From: Streptomyces aureoverticillatus
Lineage (GTDB): Bacteria; Actinomycetota; Actinomycetes; Streptomycetales; Streptomycetaceae
Direction: 5' to 3'
Assembly (NCBI RefSeq): GCF_014649395.1
Contig: NZ_BMSY01000008.1
Location: 186,001 to 250,000, forward strand
Length of the DNA stretch: 64,000 nucleotides
Shown: piece after piece, positions 42,888 through 50,358 of the stretch
How the letters are laid out: every line of letters begins with the position of its first letter
Numbering within the stretch: the first letter of the stretch is position 1
The notes under the pieces: model-generated
Told to the model about the DNA's origin: nothing
Database searches by the model: none
What the model saw: the letters and a program-made list of their open reading frames with translations, nothing else
Made by a program: the position numbers and the translations under genes

Positions 42888-43469
42888 ATGAGCACGCAGC
42901 AGCGACTGACGCACATCGACGAGGCGGGCGCGGCCCGCATGGTCGACGTATCCGAGAAGGACGTGACCGCCCGCACCGCCCGCGCCACCGGCCGTGTCCT
43001 CGTCTCGCCCCGCGTGATCGAGCTGCTGCGGGGCGAGGGGGTACCGAAGGGCGACGCCCTGGCGACCGCCCGCATCGCGGGCATCATGGGCGCCAAGCGC
43101 ACCCCCGACCTGATCCCGCTGTGCCACCCGCTGGCCGTCTCCGGGGTCAAGGTCGACCTGACGGTCGCCGACGACGCCGTGGAGATCCTGGCCACCGTGA
43201 AGACGACCGACCGCACGGGCGTCGAGATGGAGGCCCTCACCGCGGTGAGCGTCGCCGCCCTCACCGTCGTCGACATGATCAAGGCCGTCGACAAGGGCGC
43301 CGTGATCACGGACGTGCGGGTCGAGGAGAAGACGGGCGGCAAGTCGGGCGACTGGCACCGCGCGGGCGCGTCCGGCGAGGGGAGCCCCGAAGGCGAGTCC
43401 GGCGGCCGGGACCGTGCCGCCGACCAGCACCGTGCCGCCGGCCAGAACCGTGAGGGAGCCGGAGCATGA
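42888..43469 (+). CDS. moaC: Cyclic pyranopterin monophosphate synthase MoaC
   Basis: A 193-residue MoaC, second step of molybdenum-cofactor synthesis. Motifs: [76 protein letters not shown] and [17 protein letters not shown]. The core ends at about residue 160; a charged tail of about 32 residues ([15 protein letters not shown]) is extra. ATG 42888 has GGGAG 11 bases upstream. Its stop overlaps the start of mog (ATGA at 43466). Confidence 0.95.
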   Translation: MSTQQRLTHIDEAGAARMVDVSEKDVTARTARATGRVLVSPRVIELLRGEGVPKGDALATARIAGIMGAKRTPDLIPLCHPLAVSGVKVDLTVADDAVEILATVKTTDRTGVEMEALTAVSVAALTVVDMIKAVDKGAVITDVRVEEKTGGKSGDWHRAGASGEGSPEGESGGRDRAADQHRAAGQNREGAGA

Positions 43470-43963
43470 CCTACCGCGCGCTCGTCGTCACCGCCTCCAA
43501 CCGCGCCGCCGCCGGGGTCTACGCCGACAAGGGCGGCCCGATCCTCGCCGAAGGACTCACCGCCCTCGGCTTCGCCGTGGACGGCCCCCGGGTGGTCCCG
43601 GACGGCGACCCCGTCGAGCAGGCCCTGCGCGAGGGCGTCGCGGCCGGGTACGACGTCATCCTCACCACCGGCGGCACCGGCGTCTCGCCCACCGACCGCA
43701 CGCCCGACGCCACCCGCCGCGTCATCGACTACGAAGTGCCGGGCATCCCGGAGGCGATCCGCGCGTACGGCCGCGAGAAGGTGCCCACGGCCGTGCTCTC
43801 CCGGGGACTCGCGGGCGTCGCCGGGCACACGCTCATCGTGAACCTGCCGGGCTCCAGCGGCGGCGTACGCGACGGACTCGCCGTCCTCGAGCCCCTGTTG
43901 ACGCACGCCGTCGACCAGCTGCGCGGCGGCGACCATCCGAGAACCGACGGGGGTGCGAGCTGA
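43466..43963 (+). CDS. mog: MogA/MoaB family molybdopterin adenylyltransferase
   Basis: A 165-residue protein adenylylating molybdopterin before molybdate insertion. It begins [20 protein letters not shown] and shows [20 protein letters not shown] and [20 protein letters not shown], the MoaB/Mog fold. ATG 43466 overlaps the moaC stop, and its own TGA overlaps the next gene's CTG start at 43960, so translation of all three is likely coupled. Confidence 0.93.
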   Translation: MTYRALVVTASNRAAAGVYADKGGPILAEGLTALGFAVDGPRVVPDGDPVEQALREGVAAGYDVILTTGGTGVSPTDRTPDATRRVIDYEVPGIPEAIRAYGREKVPTAVLSRGLAGVAGHTLIVNLPGSSGGVRDGLAVLEPLLTHAVDQLRGGDHPRTDGGAS

Positions 43964-44583
43964 ACAGCCCCAGCTGGCCCGTCGAGCTGACGGACGGCGA
44001 CGTCGTCCTGAGGCCGATAAAACTGCGCGACCAGCGGGCCTGGCGGGAGGTCAACCGGCGCAACCGCGACTGGCTGCGCCCCTGGGAGGCCACGATCCCG
44101 CCGCCCACCCCCAGCGGCCCGGTCGCCCACCGCCCCACCTACCGGCAGATGGTCCGGCACCTGCGCGCCGAGGCGGCCGCGGGCCGCATGCTGCCGTTCG
44201 TCATCGAGTACCAGGGCCGTCTCGTCGGGCAGTTGACGGTCGCGGGGATCACCTGGGGGTCGATGTGCTCGGCCCATGTGGGCTACTGGGTCGACGAGTC
44301 GGTGGCCGGGCGCGGAGTGATGCCGACGGCCGTGGCGCTCGCCGTCGACCACTGCTTCCGGACGGTCGGGCTGCACCGCGTCGAGGTCTGTATTCGGCCC
44401 GAGAACGCGCCCAGCCGCCGGGTGGTGGAGAAACTCGGATTCCGCGAGGAGGGGCTGCGGCCCCGCTATCTTCACATCGACGGAGACTGGCGCGACCACC
44501 TCGTGTTCGCGCTCACCGTGGAAGAGGTGCCGGAGGGGCTGCTGCACCGCTGGCGGCAGGCGCGGCCACGGAACACCGCCTGA
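43960..44583 (+). CDS. RimJ-like GNAT acetyltransferase, CTG start
   Basis: A 207-residue GNAT: LTDGDVVLRPIKLRDQRAWR, then NRDWLRPWEATIPPP, acetyl-CoA part VGYWVDESVAGRGVMPTAVA, and RVEVCIRPENAPSRRVVEKL, GFREEGLRPRYLHIDGDWRD at the end, typical of RimJ (ribosomal S5 N-terminal acetyltransferase). No ATG, GTG or TTG lies in frame near the start. CTG 43960 overlaps the mog TGA and has a G-rich stretch upstream, so CTG is the best start. A RimJ gene between Glp and GlpR is the usual order in actinobacteria. Confidence 0.85.
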   Translation: MNSPSWPVELTDGDVVLRPIKLRDQRAWREVNRRNRDWLRPWEATIPPPTPSGPVAHRPTYRQMVRHLRAEAAAGRMLPFVIEYQGRLVGQLTVAGITWGSMCSAHVGYWVDESVAGRGVMPTAVALAVDHCFRTVGLHRVEVCIRPENAPSRRVVEKLGFREEGLRPRYLHIDGDWRDHLVFALTVEEVPEGLLHRWRQARPRNTA

Positions 44584-44876
44584 CGCGGCGGATCGTGCCT
44601 GGCCGCGGCCGACGGCGGCCGATCGTGCCCGACGGCACCGGCGGCGCCCTCGGGGCTCACGGCGGCCCTCGGTGGCCCCGACCGGGCAGAATGCCGTCTC
44701 TCTCATAAATGAAATACCTGTTCGAAATTGGGTCGGTGAGTGACCGTTAAATTCCGGGCGGCGTCGGCCTGTTGATCGCACCAGTCACAAAAAAAGTTCG
44801 AGATATCAGCCAGATCGTGCGACACACCGGCCCAATTGGCGGATGGCCTCGACAAAACCCCTCTACCGTGTGAGGC
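44584..44876. other. Intergenic region before glpR/sepX
   Basis: A 293-bp gap with lower GC content between 44700 and 44860 (TCATAAATGAAATACCTG, CACAAAAAAAGTTCGAG), unlike its surroundings. A TACCGT at 44864-44869 ends 7 bases before GTG 44877, so glpR may have its own leaderless promoter. No gene is seen. Confidence 0.4.
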
Positions 44877-46193
44877 GTGAGCAGCAGCGGCCTCATCTAC
44901 GCAGTCATCGTCGGGGCCTGGGCCGCCTACTTGGTGCCGATGTGGCTCCGTAGGCAGGACGAGCTCAACGAAGCCCGTCCGACGGAACGCTTCAGCACCG
45001 CCATCCGGCTGCTGTCCGGACGGGCGGGAATGGAGCGCCGTTACGCCAAGGACCTGCAAGCGCGCTCGCCCGAGGAGGGGGAGTCGCGCGGTGACCCGGA
45101 CGCGGTGACCGACTCGGTCGACGTCCGGGCCTTCGCCGTGCCTCCGGAGGAGGAACGCGAGGAGCGCGCCGCGGAGCCGCAGGGCCGCCCGGCCGCCGCC
45201 AGGCCGCAGGGCCGCCCCGCCGCCGCCGAGCAGCCCCGGCAGTCCAAGCCCCGGGCACAGGCACACCTTGACCCGCAGTCTGGCGCCAAGCCGCAGGCCG
45301 GCCAGCCTGGACAGTCCGGCCAGCCCGGCCAGGGCGCGCGGCCCGGCCAGGGCGCCGCCCCGGACCGCGGCAAGGCCCCGTCCCCGTCCCCGGCCGCCCG
45401 CCGTGCCGCCGCGGCCGACGCCGCCGCGCGGGCCCGGCGCACCAAGGTGCTCGCTCGCCGTCGGCGTACGACCGTCATGCTGTTCCTCGCCTTCACGCTC
45501 GGCACGATCGTCGCCGCGGTCGGCGGGCTCGCGCTCCTGTGGGCGCCCGCCGTGCCGGCCGCGCTGCTGAGCGCGTACATCGCCTATCTGCGCCGCCAGG
45601 AGCGCCGCCGCTTCACGTACACGATGGACCGGCGCCGGGCCGAGGCCGCGGCGCGGCGGCTGCGCGAGCGGCAGCCGCGCGGGCGCGAGACGGGCGCCGA
45701 GCCCGTCGCCGAGGAGCCCGCCCCAGAGACCGACACCGGCCTGTCCGCGCTGGCCGCGGACCGCCGCGCCCTCGTCGAGCAGACCGACCACGCCGAGTGG
45801 GTCGACCAGCAGCGCGAGCGCCAGCACGGCCCCGGCCGCGGCGACAGCTGGGACCCGGTCCCGGTGCCGCTGCCGACGTATGTGACCGCGCCGGTCGCCC
45901 CCCGCGCCACCGGCAGCGTCGACCTGGGCGCGCCCGACACCTGGAGCTCGGCCCGGTCCAGCGCCGCCGAACCGGCCCGCAAGTCCGCCGCGGACCGGGA
46001 CGCCGCGCCGCGCGCCGAGGCCCCCGCACCCGCGGAGGAGGCGCAGGCCGACGGCGACGGCGGGCCCGACGGCGGCCGCAGCGACGCCCGCCGCGCGGCC
46101 TCCGCCCGCCGCTCCCGCGAGCGCGGCCGCACCCCGCTGTTCGACCAGTACGACGACGGCGCCGACGGACGCCCGCGCGCCGCCAACGAGTGA
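44877..46193 (+). CDS. glpR: GlpR / SepX-like membrane protein of cell division
   Basis: A 438-residue membrane protein. An N-terminal helix (LIYAVIVGAWAAYLVPMWLR), a cytoplasmic Pro/Gln/Gly-rich linker (QPGQSGQPGQGARPGQG at about 140-165), two more helices (about 198-236; TVMLFLAFTLGTIVAAVGGL), a Arg/Glu-rich coiled segment (RRRAEAAARRLRERQ) and a long acidic tail. It matches the gephyrin receptor GlpR of Corynebacterium and SepX of Streptomyces, which acts at septa. Near to glp fits the Glp-GlpR pair. GTG 44877 starts MSSSGLIYA. Confidence 0.85.
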   Translation: MSSSGLIYAVIVGAWAAYLVPMWLRRQDELNEARPTERFSTAIRLLSGRAGMERRYAKDLQARSPEEGESRGDPDAVTDSVDVRAFAVPPEEEREERAAEPQGRPAAARPQGRPAAAEQPRQSKPRAQAHLDPQSGAKPQAGQPGQSGQPGQGARPGQGAAPDRGKAPSPSPAARRAAAADAAARARRTKVLARRRRTTVMLFLAFTLGTIVAAVGGLALLWAPAVPAALLSAYIAYLRRQERRRFTYTMDRRRAEAAARRLRERQPRGRETGAEPVAEEPAPETDTGLSALAADRRALVEQTDHAEWVDQQRERQHGPGRGDSWDPVPVPLPTYVTAPVAPRATGSVDLGAPDTWSSARSSAAEPARKSAADRDAAPRAEAPAPAEEAQADGDGGPDGGRSDARRAASARRSRERGRTPLFDQYDDGADGRPRAANE

Positions 46194-46236
46194 CGTGCCC
46201 TCGTCGGCCCGCCTCCCTGACCAGCCAGGAACGGAT

Positions 46237-46266
46237 TTCCAAGCACCCGGATGGGGATGCTAGAGT
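46237..46266 (+). promoter_or_regulatory. Promoter of tRNA-Ala
   Basis: TTCCAA at 46237-46242, 18 bases, TAGAGT at 46261-46266. A start about 46273 leaves a leader of 8 bases before the mature tRNA at 46281. Confidence 0.6.
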
Positions 46267-46280
46267 TTCACTCGTTGCAA

Positions 46281-46354
46281 GGGCCTGTGGCGCAGTCCGG
46301 TAGCGCACCTCGTTCGCATCGAGGGGGCCAGGGGTTCAAATCCCCTCAGGTCCA
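46281..46354 (+). tRNA. tRNA-Ala (anticodon CGC)
   Basis: A full cloverleaf: acceptor GGGCCTG pairs with CAGGTCC and includes the G3-U70 pair that marks alanine tRNAs. D arm GCGC-AGTCCGGTA-GCGC, anticodon arm CCTCG-TTCGCAT-CGAGG (anticodon CGC, reads GCG), T arm GGGG-TTCAAAT-CCCC. The discriminator is A at 46354; CCA is not encoded and must be added. Confidence 0.95.
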
Positions 46355-46394
46355 CTGCACGGCCGTTCTTGAGTTGGCTCAAGGTCGGTTGATG

Positions 46395-46428
46395 AGATCC
46401 CGTCCGATCGGAAGATCGGGCGGGATCT
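46395..46428 (+). terminator. Terminator downstream of tRNA-Ala
   Basis: AGATCCCGTCCGATC (46395-46409), loop GGAA, GATCGGGCGGGATCT (46414-46428): a 15-bp stem with one G-T pair, followed by TCGTCGTTTCC. Confidence 0.85.
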
Positions 46429-46544
46429 TCGTCGTTTCCGGGGCCTGTTCGAGGCTGCTCGGGGTGAGCGATGACGGCGATCGGTAGCCGTGGTCACGGG
46501 AGCCAGCTGCGGTGCGAGCGCAGACAGAGCCGTGATGCCCGGCC

Positions 46545-46595
46545 GACCGTCGACCGCGTTTCGTCACCTGGGCAGGCCCATTCCGTCGGTGGCAC
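46545..46595 (+). repeat. 51-bp direct repeat, left copy
   Basis: Begins GACCGTCGACCGCGTTTCGT and ends CGTCGGTGGCAC. It equals the copy at 47694-47744 except for one base (G at 46575-46580 region against A). The two copies enclose 1098 bp that contain only the promoter and gene of the quinone oxidoreductase. Confidence 0.92.
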
Positions 46596-46642
46596 CCTTC
46601 TCCCACGTGGGCACGAGACGGCTACGACACCTCACCGCGAGC

Positions 46643-46669
46643 GGGAATCGGATCGCCACGACCTGAGTT
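46643..46669 (+). promoter_or_regulatory. SigR-type promoter of the quinone oxidoreductase
   Basis: GGGAAT (46643-46648), 18 bases, GTT (46667-46669) matches the SigR consensus exactly. It predicts a start near 46676, ahead of AGGAGGGG at 46692 and ATG 46702. Quinone and thiol-stress enzymes are usual SigR targets. Confidence 0.7.
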
Positions 46670-46701
46670 GGTGAGGGAAGTCAGCCGTTTCAGGAGGGGT
46701 C

Positions 46702-47673
46702 ATGCGAGCGATTCAGGTTTCCGAAGTGGGCGGTCCCGAGGTGCTGCGACTGGTCGACATCGATCAACCGATGCCGGGCCCGGGCCAGGCGGTCGTGGAG
46801 GTCGCCGCGTCCGGCGTCAACTTCCTCGACGTATACCACCGCCAGGGCCGGTACACCCTCCCGCTGCCCTTCACCCCGGGCACTGAGGGCGCGGGCACGG
46901 TCCTCGAGGTTGGACCCGGCGTCACCCACGTCGCTGTGGGAGACCGGGTCGGCTGGGTGGAGATTCCCGGCACCTATGCCGAGCAGGCCGTCGTGGACTC
47001 CTCCCGGCTCGTGCCCCTGCCCGACGGCGTCGACTTCGAGGCCGCCGCCGCCGTGCTGCTGCAGGGCATGACGGCGCACTACCTCGTCAAGGACGCCTAC
47101 CCGGTCCAGCCAGGCGACACGGTGCTCGTGCACGCTGCAGCCGGCGGCATGGGGCTTGTGCTGACCCAGCTCATCACCCATCTCGGCGGCAGAGTGATCG
47201 GCACAACCTCGACACCGGAGAAGGCCCAGCTGGCGCGGCGCGCCGGGGCCGCCGAGGTGATCCTCTACTCCGCAGTGGACGATCTCGCGGCCGAGGTGAA
47301 GCGGCTCCATGGCGGCCAGGGCCTGCCTGTCGTCTTCGACGGCGTCGGCAGGGACACCTTCGATGCGAGCCTCGCCAGCCTGCGAACCCGCGGCCACCTG
47401 GTGCTCTTCGGCGCCGCGAGTGGTGCGGTGCCGCCCTTCGACCCCATCCGGCTCGCCCAGGGCGGTTCGCTGACCCTGATCCGGCCGAGCCTCGGGCACT
47501 TCATCGCCGATCGGTCCGAGCTGCTCCGGCGCGCCGCCGACGTGCTTGAATTGGTGCGCACCAAGGCGCTTGAGACCACCGTGACGGCCCGCTACCCGCT
47601 CGCCGAGGTCGCCCAAGCTCACCGCGATCTGGAGGCTCGGCGTACCACCGGCAAGCTACTCGTCATCCCCTAG
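46702..47673 (+). CDS. NADPH:quinone oxidoreductase (zinc-free MDR family)
   Basis: A 323-residue medium-chain reductase of the QOR type. It has no zinc-binding Cys/His set. Signature block VEVAASGVNFLDVYHRQGRY, TPGTEGAGTVLEVGPGVTHV, LLQGMTAHYLVKDAYPVQPG and the NADPH loop VLVHAAAGGMGLVLTQL; end HRDLEARRTTGKLLVIP. It reduces quinones with NADPH. AGGAGGGG gives a strong ribosome site. Its codons are less GC-biased than its neighbours (AGA, GTA, CTT and TTG occur), which hints at transfer. It is flanked by 51-bp direct repeats and carries its own SigR-type promoter. Confidence 0.92.
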   Translation: MRAIQVSEVGGPEVLRLVDIDQPMPGPGQAVVEVAASGVNFLDVYHRQGRYTLPLPFTPGTEGAGTVLEVGPGVTHVAVGDRVGWVEIPGTYAEQAVVDSSRLVPLPDGVDFEAAAAVLLQGMTAHYLVKDAYPVQPGDTVLVHAAAGGMGLVLTQLITHLGGRVIGTTSTPEKAQLARRAGAAEVILYSAVDDLAAEVKRLHGGQGLPVVFDGVGRDTFDASLASLRTRGHLVLFGAASGAVPPFDPIRLAQGGSLTLIRPSLGHFIADRSELLRRAADVLELVRTKALETTVTARYPLAEVAQAHRDLEARRTTGKLLVIP

Positions 47674-47693
47674 GGCAACCGGCGGAATTGACT

Positions 47694-47744
47694 GACCGTC
47701 GACCGCGTTTCGTCACCTGGGCAAGCCCATTCCGTCGGTGGCAC
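47694..47744 (+). repeat. 51-bp direct repeat, right copy
   Basis: Same 51 bp as 46545-46595 with one mismatch, starting 21 bases after the oxidoreductase stop. In addition, GGCGGGATCTTCG occurs at 46419-46431 (in the tRNA terminator) and again at 47880-47892, another repeat pair around the same segment. Confidence 0.92.
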
Positions 47745-47919
47745 GAACGGGGCTCCGTGTGTGGATGCCCAACTTCCGTACTCAGGCGGGCGGCGCATGG
47801 TCGGGGCGCAGGCCGAATTGAGGGCGGGCTGTGGCGCAAACAGCCTCGATGGCCGCAGTCGGCGGGCACTCGCCTCTTCGGCGGGATCTTCGCGTTCGCC
47901 CCGGTCGGACGCGTTCGCC

Positions 47920-49029
47920 TCAGTCCGGCAGGACGGCGAGGCGCAGCTCGCGCAGGCGGGCCGGGGCGGCGACGACCTCGTACGAAGTGACCCTGCCGGA
48001 GTAGACGGTGAGGGTGAGGGCCAGGAGCAGGCGGCCGCCCGGGGCCACGACGATGCCGGGGGCGCCGTCGATAAGGGCGGTGGCCGCGTGCCGGGCGTTG
48101 CGGGCGAGCAGGACGGTCTCGCGGGCGACGGCCGCGGCGCCGCGGATCTCGGTGGCGGCGCCCGGGGGGAGCGCGGCGGGGTCGGCGCGGCGGACCACGT
48201 CGGGCGCCAGGACCGCGAGCAGGGCGTCGAGGTCGCCGCCGCGGGCCGCGGCGAGGAACGCCTCGACGACGTGCCGGTGCCGGTCCGGCGGCTCCGCGGC
48301 CGGCCGGGGCGCGTCCGGCTCCGCCGCCGGGGCGGCCGGTGTGCCGCGCACCTTGCCGCGGGCGCGGCTCGCCAGCTTCTTCGTGGCGACCGGCGAGCGC
48401 TCCACGACGGGGGCGATCCGGTCGAACGGCACGGCGAACGAGTCGTGCAGCACGAACGCGACGCGCTCCGCCGGGGTCAGGGTGTCGAGCACCACGAGCA
48501 GGGCGCGGCCCACCGACTCGATCAGGAGCGCCTCCTCCTCCGGGCCGTGCGCGTCGGCCCGGGCGATGTGGTCGGGGATGCCGGCGCCGGTCAGGTCCTC
48601 CCGGCGGGACGCGCGGGCGCGCAGCATGTCGAGGCAGACGCGGGAGACGACGGTGGTCAGCCAGCCCGGCAGGTTCTCGATCCGCTCGGTGGCCTCGGTG
48701 GCCTCGGCAGCCCCGCCCCGCGTGCGCCCGCCCTCCGCGCGGTGCAGGCGCAGCCATGTCTCCTGGACGGCGTCCTCGGCCTCGCTCAGGGAGCCGAGCA
48801 TGCGGTACGCGACGCCGCGCAGCCGGCCGCGCTGCGCCTCGAAGCGGTCGGCGAGTCCGGCCGGTTCGTCCGCGAGTCCGGCCTGCTCGTCCGCGGGTCC
48901 GGCCTGCTCGTCCGCGAGTCCGGCCTGCTCGTCCGCGAGTCCGGCCTGCTCGTCCATCGGTCGCCCCGGTCGCCCCGGTCGCCCCGGTCGCCCCGGTCGC
49001 CCCGGTCCCCTCGGTTCCGTCGGTCCCAT
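47920..49029 (-). CDS. ECF41-type sigma factor (SigJ-like) with SnoaL C-domain
   Basis: A 369-residue ECF sigma factor. Region 2 is RGVAYRMLGSLSEAEDAVQE, TWLRLHRAEGG; region 4 LDTLTPAERVAFVLHDSFAV. The C-terminal SnoaL-like domain (RHRHVVEAFLAAARGGDLDA and LLAVLAPDVV) marks group ECF41, where it modulates activity instead of an anti-sigma factor. ATG 49029 has AAAGGTG just upstream. This adds a head with two repeat tracts, (GRP)n from 9-bp units and DEQAGLA from 21-bp units (48855-49010). A later start at 48957 would remove the first tract only. Confidence 0.88.
   Translation of the reverse strand: MGPTEPRGPGRPGRPGRPGRPGRPMDEQAGLADEQAGLADEQAGPADEQAGLADEPAGLADRFEAQRGRLRGVAYRMLGSLSEAEDAVQETWLRLHRAEGGRTRGGAAEATEATERIENLPGWLTTVVSRVCLDMLRARASRREDLTGAGIPDHIARADAHGPEEEALLIESVGRALLVVLDTLTPAERVAFVLHDSFAVPFDRIAPVVERSPVATKKLASRARGKVRGTPAAPAAEPDAPRPAAEPPDRHRHVVEAFLAAARGGDLDALLAVLAPDVVRRADPAALPPGAATEIRGAAAVARETVLLARNARHAATALIDGAPGIVVAPGGRLLLALTLTVYSGRVTSYEVVAAPARLRELRLAVLPD
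48855..49010 (-). repeat. Two in-frame tandem repeat tracts in the ECF41 N-terminus
   Basis: About five 21-bp units (CTCGTCCGCGAGTCCGGCCTG on the plus strand), coding DEQAGLA, followed upstream by about five 9-bp units (GTCGCCCCG) coding GRP. Copies are nearly identical, so the expansion is recent. All lengths are multiples of three. Confidence 0.88.
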
Positions 49030-49064
49030 CGGTCACCTTTCCCCGTCGTGCTCCGTCACCCCTT

Positions 49065-49091
49065 GACGTACGCGACCCGATCAAGGTGACA
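49065..49091 (-). promoter_or_regulatory. ECF41-type promoter for the sigma gene itself
   Basis: On the minus strand TGTCACC (plus 49085-49091), 16 bases, CGTC (plus 49065-49068). ECF41 promoters are known to read TGTCACA and CGTC. It lies 36 bases ahead of the start codon 49029, which indicates self-activation. The region is shared with the divergent flavoprotein gene. Confidence 0.7.
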
Positions 49092-49103
49092 GGAGCGAGT
49101 GGG

Positions 49104-49817
49104 ATGAGTGACGCGAGTGGGTTTCTGCTGCATCTGGACTCCGGTGCCGACCGGCGGGCGGAGGTGTCCGTGACCCGGCGGCTGACCGGTCTCTTCGCGC
49201 GGAGCTGGCGGGAGCGGCACGGGGGCGCCGGATACCGCTACCGGGACCTCGTCGCCGAGCCGGTGCCGCTGGTGGGGTCCGGCTATGTGGCGCTCGGGAC
49301 GCGGGTGGAGCGGCAGGGCGTCGTGCCGCTGGAGAAGGTGGCGGCGCTGGTCGAAGGGGACGAGGAGGAGCGGGAGTGGGCGCTGACGCTGCCGCTGACA
49401 GCGGAGCTGCGGGCGGCGGGGACCGTGCTCCTCGGCGTGCCCATGTACAACTTCGGGGTGCCCGCCGCCCTGAAGGCGTGGATCGACCGGGTGTCCTTCC
49501 CGGGGGCGTACACCGATCCCGACAGCGGGCGGCCGCTGCTCGGCGGGACGCGGGTCGTGGTGGTCGCGGCCTGCGGCGGCGGGTACGGGCCGGGGACGCC
49601 GCGCGAGGGCTGCGACTTCCAGGTGCCCTATCTGCGGGCGTACTTCGGCAACCTCGGGGTCGCCGAGGACGAACTGCACGTCGTGCGGGCCGAGCTGACG
49701 CGGGCCGGGGACATTCCCGGGCTCGCCGGATTCCAGGACCTGGCGGCGGACTCGCTGACGGCCGCGCGCGCGGCGGTGGCCGAGCTGGCCGTACGCCCTC
49801 ACAGGGGCTTGGCGTAG
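49104..49817 (+). CDS. FMN-dependent NADH-azoreductase-like flavoprotein
   Basis: A 237-residue flavodoxin-fold protein. GVPMYNFGVPAALKAWIDRV (FMN-binding Tyr-Asn-Phe) is the AzoR signature; FPGAYTDPDSGRPLLGGTRV follows. Family members reduce azo dyes and quinones by two electrons. AGGAG lies 8 bases before ATG 49104. Divergent from the ECF41 sigma factor, which probably controls it, since ECF41 sigma genes usually have an oxidoreductase next to them. Confidence 0.85.
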   Translation: MSDASGFLLHLDSGADRRAEVSVTRRLTGLFARSWRERHGGAGYRYRDLVAEPVPLVGSGYVALGTRVERQGVVPLEKVAALVEGDEEEREWALTLPLTAELRAAGTVLLGVPMYNFGVPAALKAWIDRVSFPGAYTDPDSGRPLLGGTRVVVVAACGGGYGPGTPREGCDFQVPYLRAYFGNLGVAEDELHVVRAELTRAGDIPGLAGFQDLAADSLTAARAAVAELAVRPHRGLA

Positions 49818-50284
49818 CAGCGGCTCAAGGGGGAGCAGCGGTAGTGGCCGAAGCGGGTGCAGGGGGTGTAGCCGCTCGATGTGTAGAGGGATATCGCCTC
49901 CGGCTGCTTGGAGCCGGTCTCCAGGACCATGCGGGCGCGGCCCGCCTCGCGGGCGTCGTCCTCCAGGGCCGCCAGGATGCGGCGGGCGAGGCCGAGCCCC
50001 CGGGCCTCCGGGGTGACGTACATGCGCTTGATCTCGGCGTCGCCGTCCGCGTACCCCTCGCCGTTCTCGTCCATCGCGCGCCAGCCGCCGGTGGCCAGCG
50101 GGGTGCCCCCGTCGTCGTACGCGATCAGGTACAGGCCGTGCGGCGGCTTGAACATGGACGCCTCCAGGGGCGTCACGTCGCCGTCGTCGCCGTAGCGCTC
50201 GGCGTACTCGCGCTGGACGCGGTCGTTCAGCTTGACGGCGTCCGGGTGGTCGAAGGCGACGGGCCGTATGTTCATGCTCTCCAT
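49799..50284 (-). CDS. GNAT N-acetyltransferase
   Basis: A 161-residue GNAT protein: AEIKRMYVTPEARGLGLARR and ILAALEDDAREAG (acetyl-CoA loop), VLETGSKQPEAISLYTSSGY at the end. Target unknown; the pattern is common in small-molecule acetyltransferases. ATG 50284 or 50275 could be the start. Its 3' end overlaps the end of the flavoprotein gene by 19 bases on the opposite strand. Confidence 0.8.
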   Translation of the reverse strand: MESMNIRPVAFDHPDAVKLNDRVQREYAERYGDDGDVTPLEASMFKPPHGLYLIAYDDGGTPLATGGWRAMDENGEGYADGDAEIKRMYVTPEARGLGLARRILAALEDDAREAGRARMVLETGSKQPEAISLYTSSGYTPCTRFGHYRCSPLSRCYAKPL

Positions 50285-50358
50285 CGTACTTCTATGCAGG
50301 GCCACGGAAGCGGCGGCGGGATTCAGGGCGGTCACCAGTGTGCCGGTATCGTGCCGGG

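Larger units (their letters stand above)
46355..46701. other. Region between tRNA-Ala and the quinone oxidoreductase
   Basis: A 347-bp gap. It holds an inverted repeat CTTGAGTTGGCTCAAG (46368-46383), a terminator (46395-46428), the first 51-bp direct repeat (46545-46595), a CCCACGTGGG palindrome (46600-46609) and a SigR-type promoter (46643-46669). No integrase or other gene is seen. Confidence 0.7.

Noticed and set aside
46368-46383. CTTGAGT inverted repeat as HspR (HAIR) operator.
   Set aside because: The spacing is four bases instead of seven and the gene it would control is unclear; it is probably part of the tRNA transcript end.
46281-47900. An integrated element using the tRNA-Ala as attachment site.
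   Set aside because: No integrase or excisionase, and the 51-bp repeats do not contain tRNA sequence. Kept only as a direct-repeat cassette.
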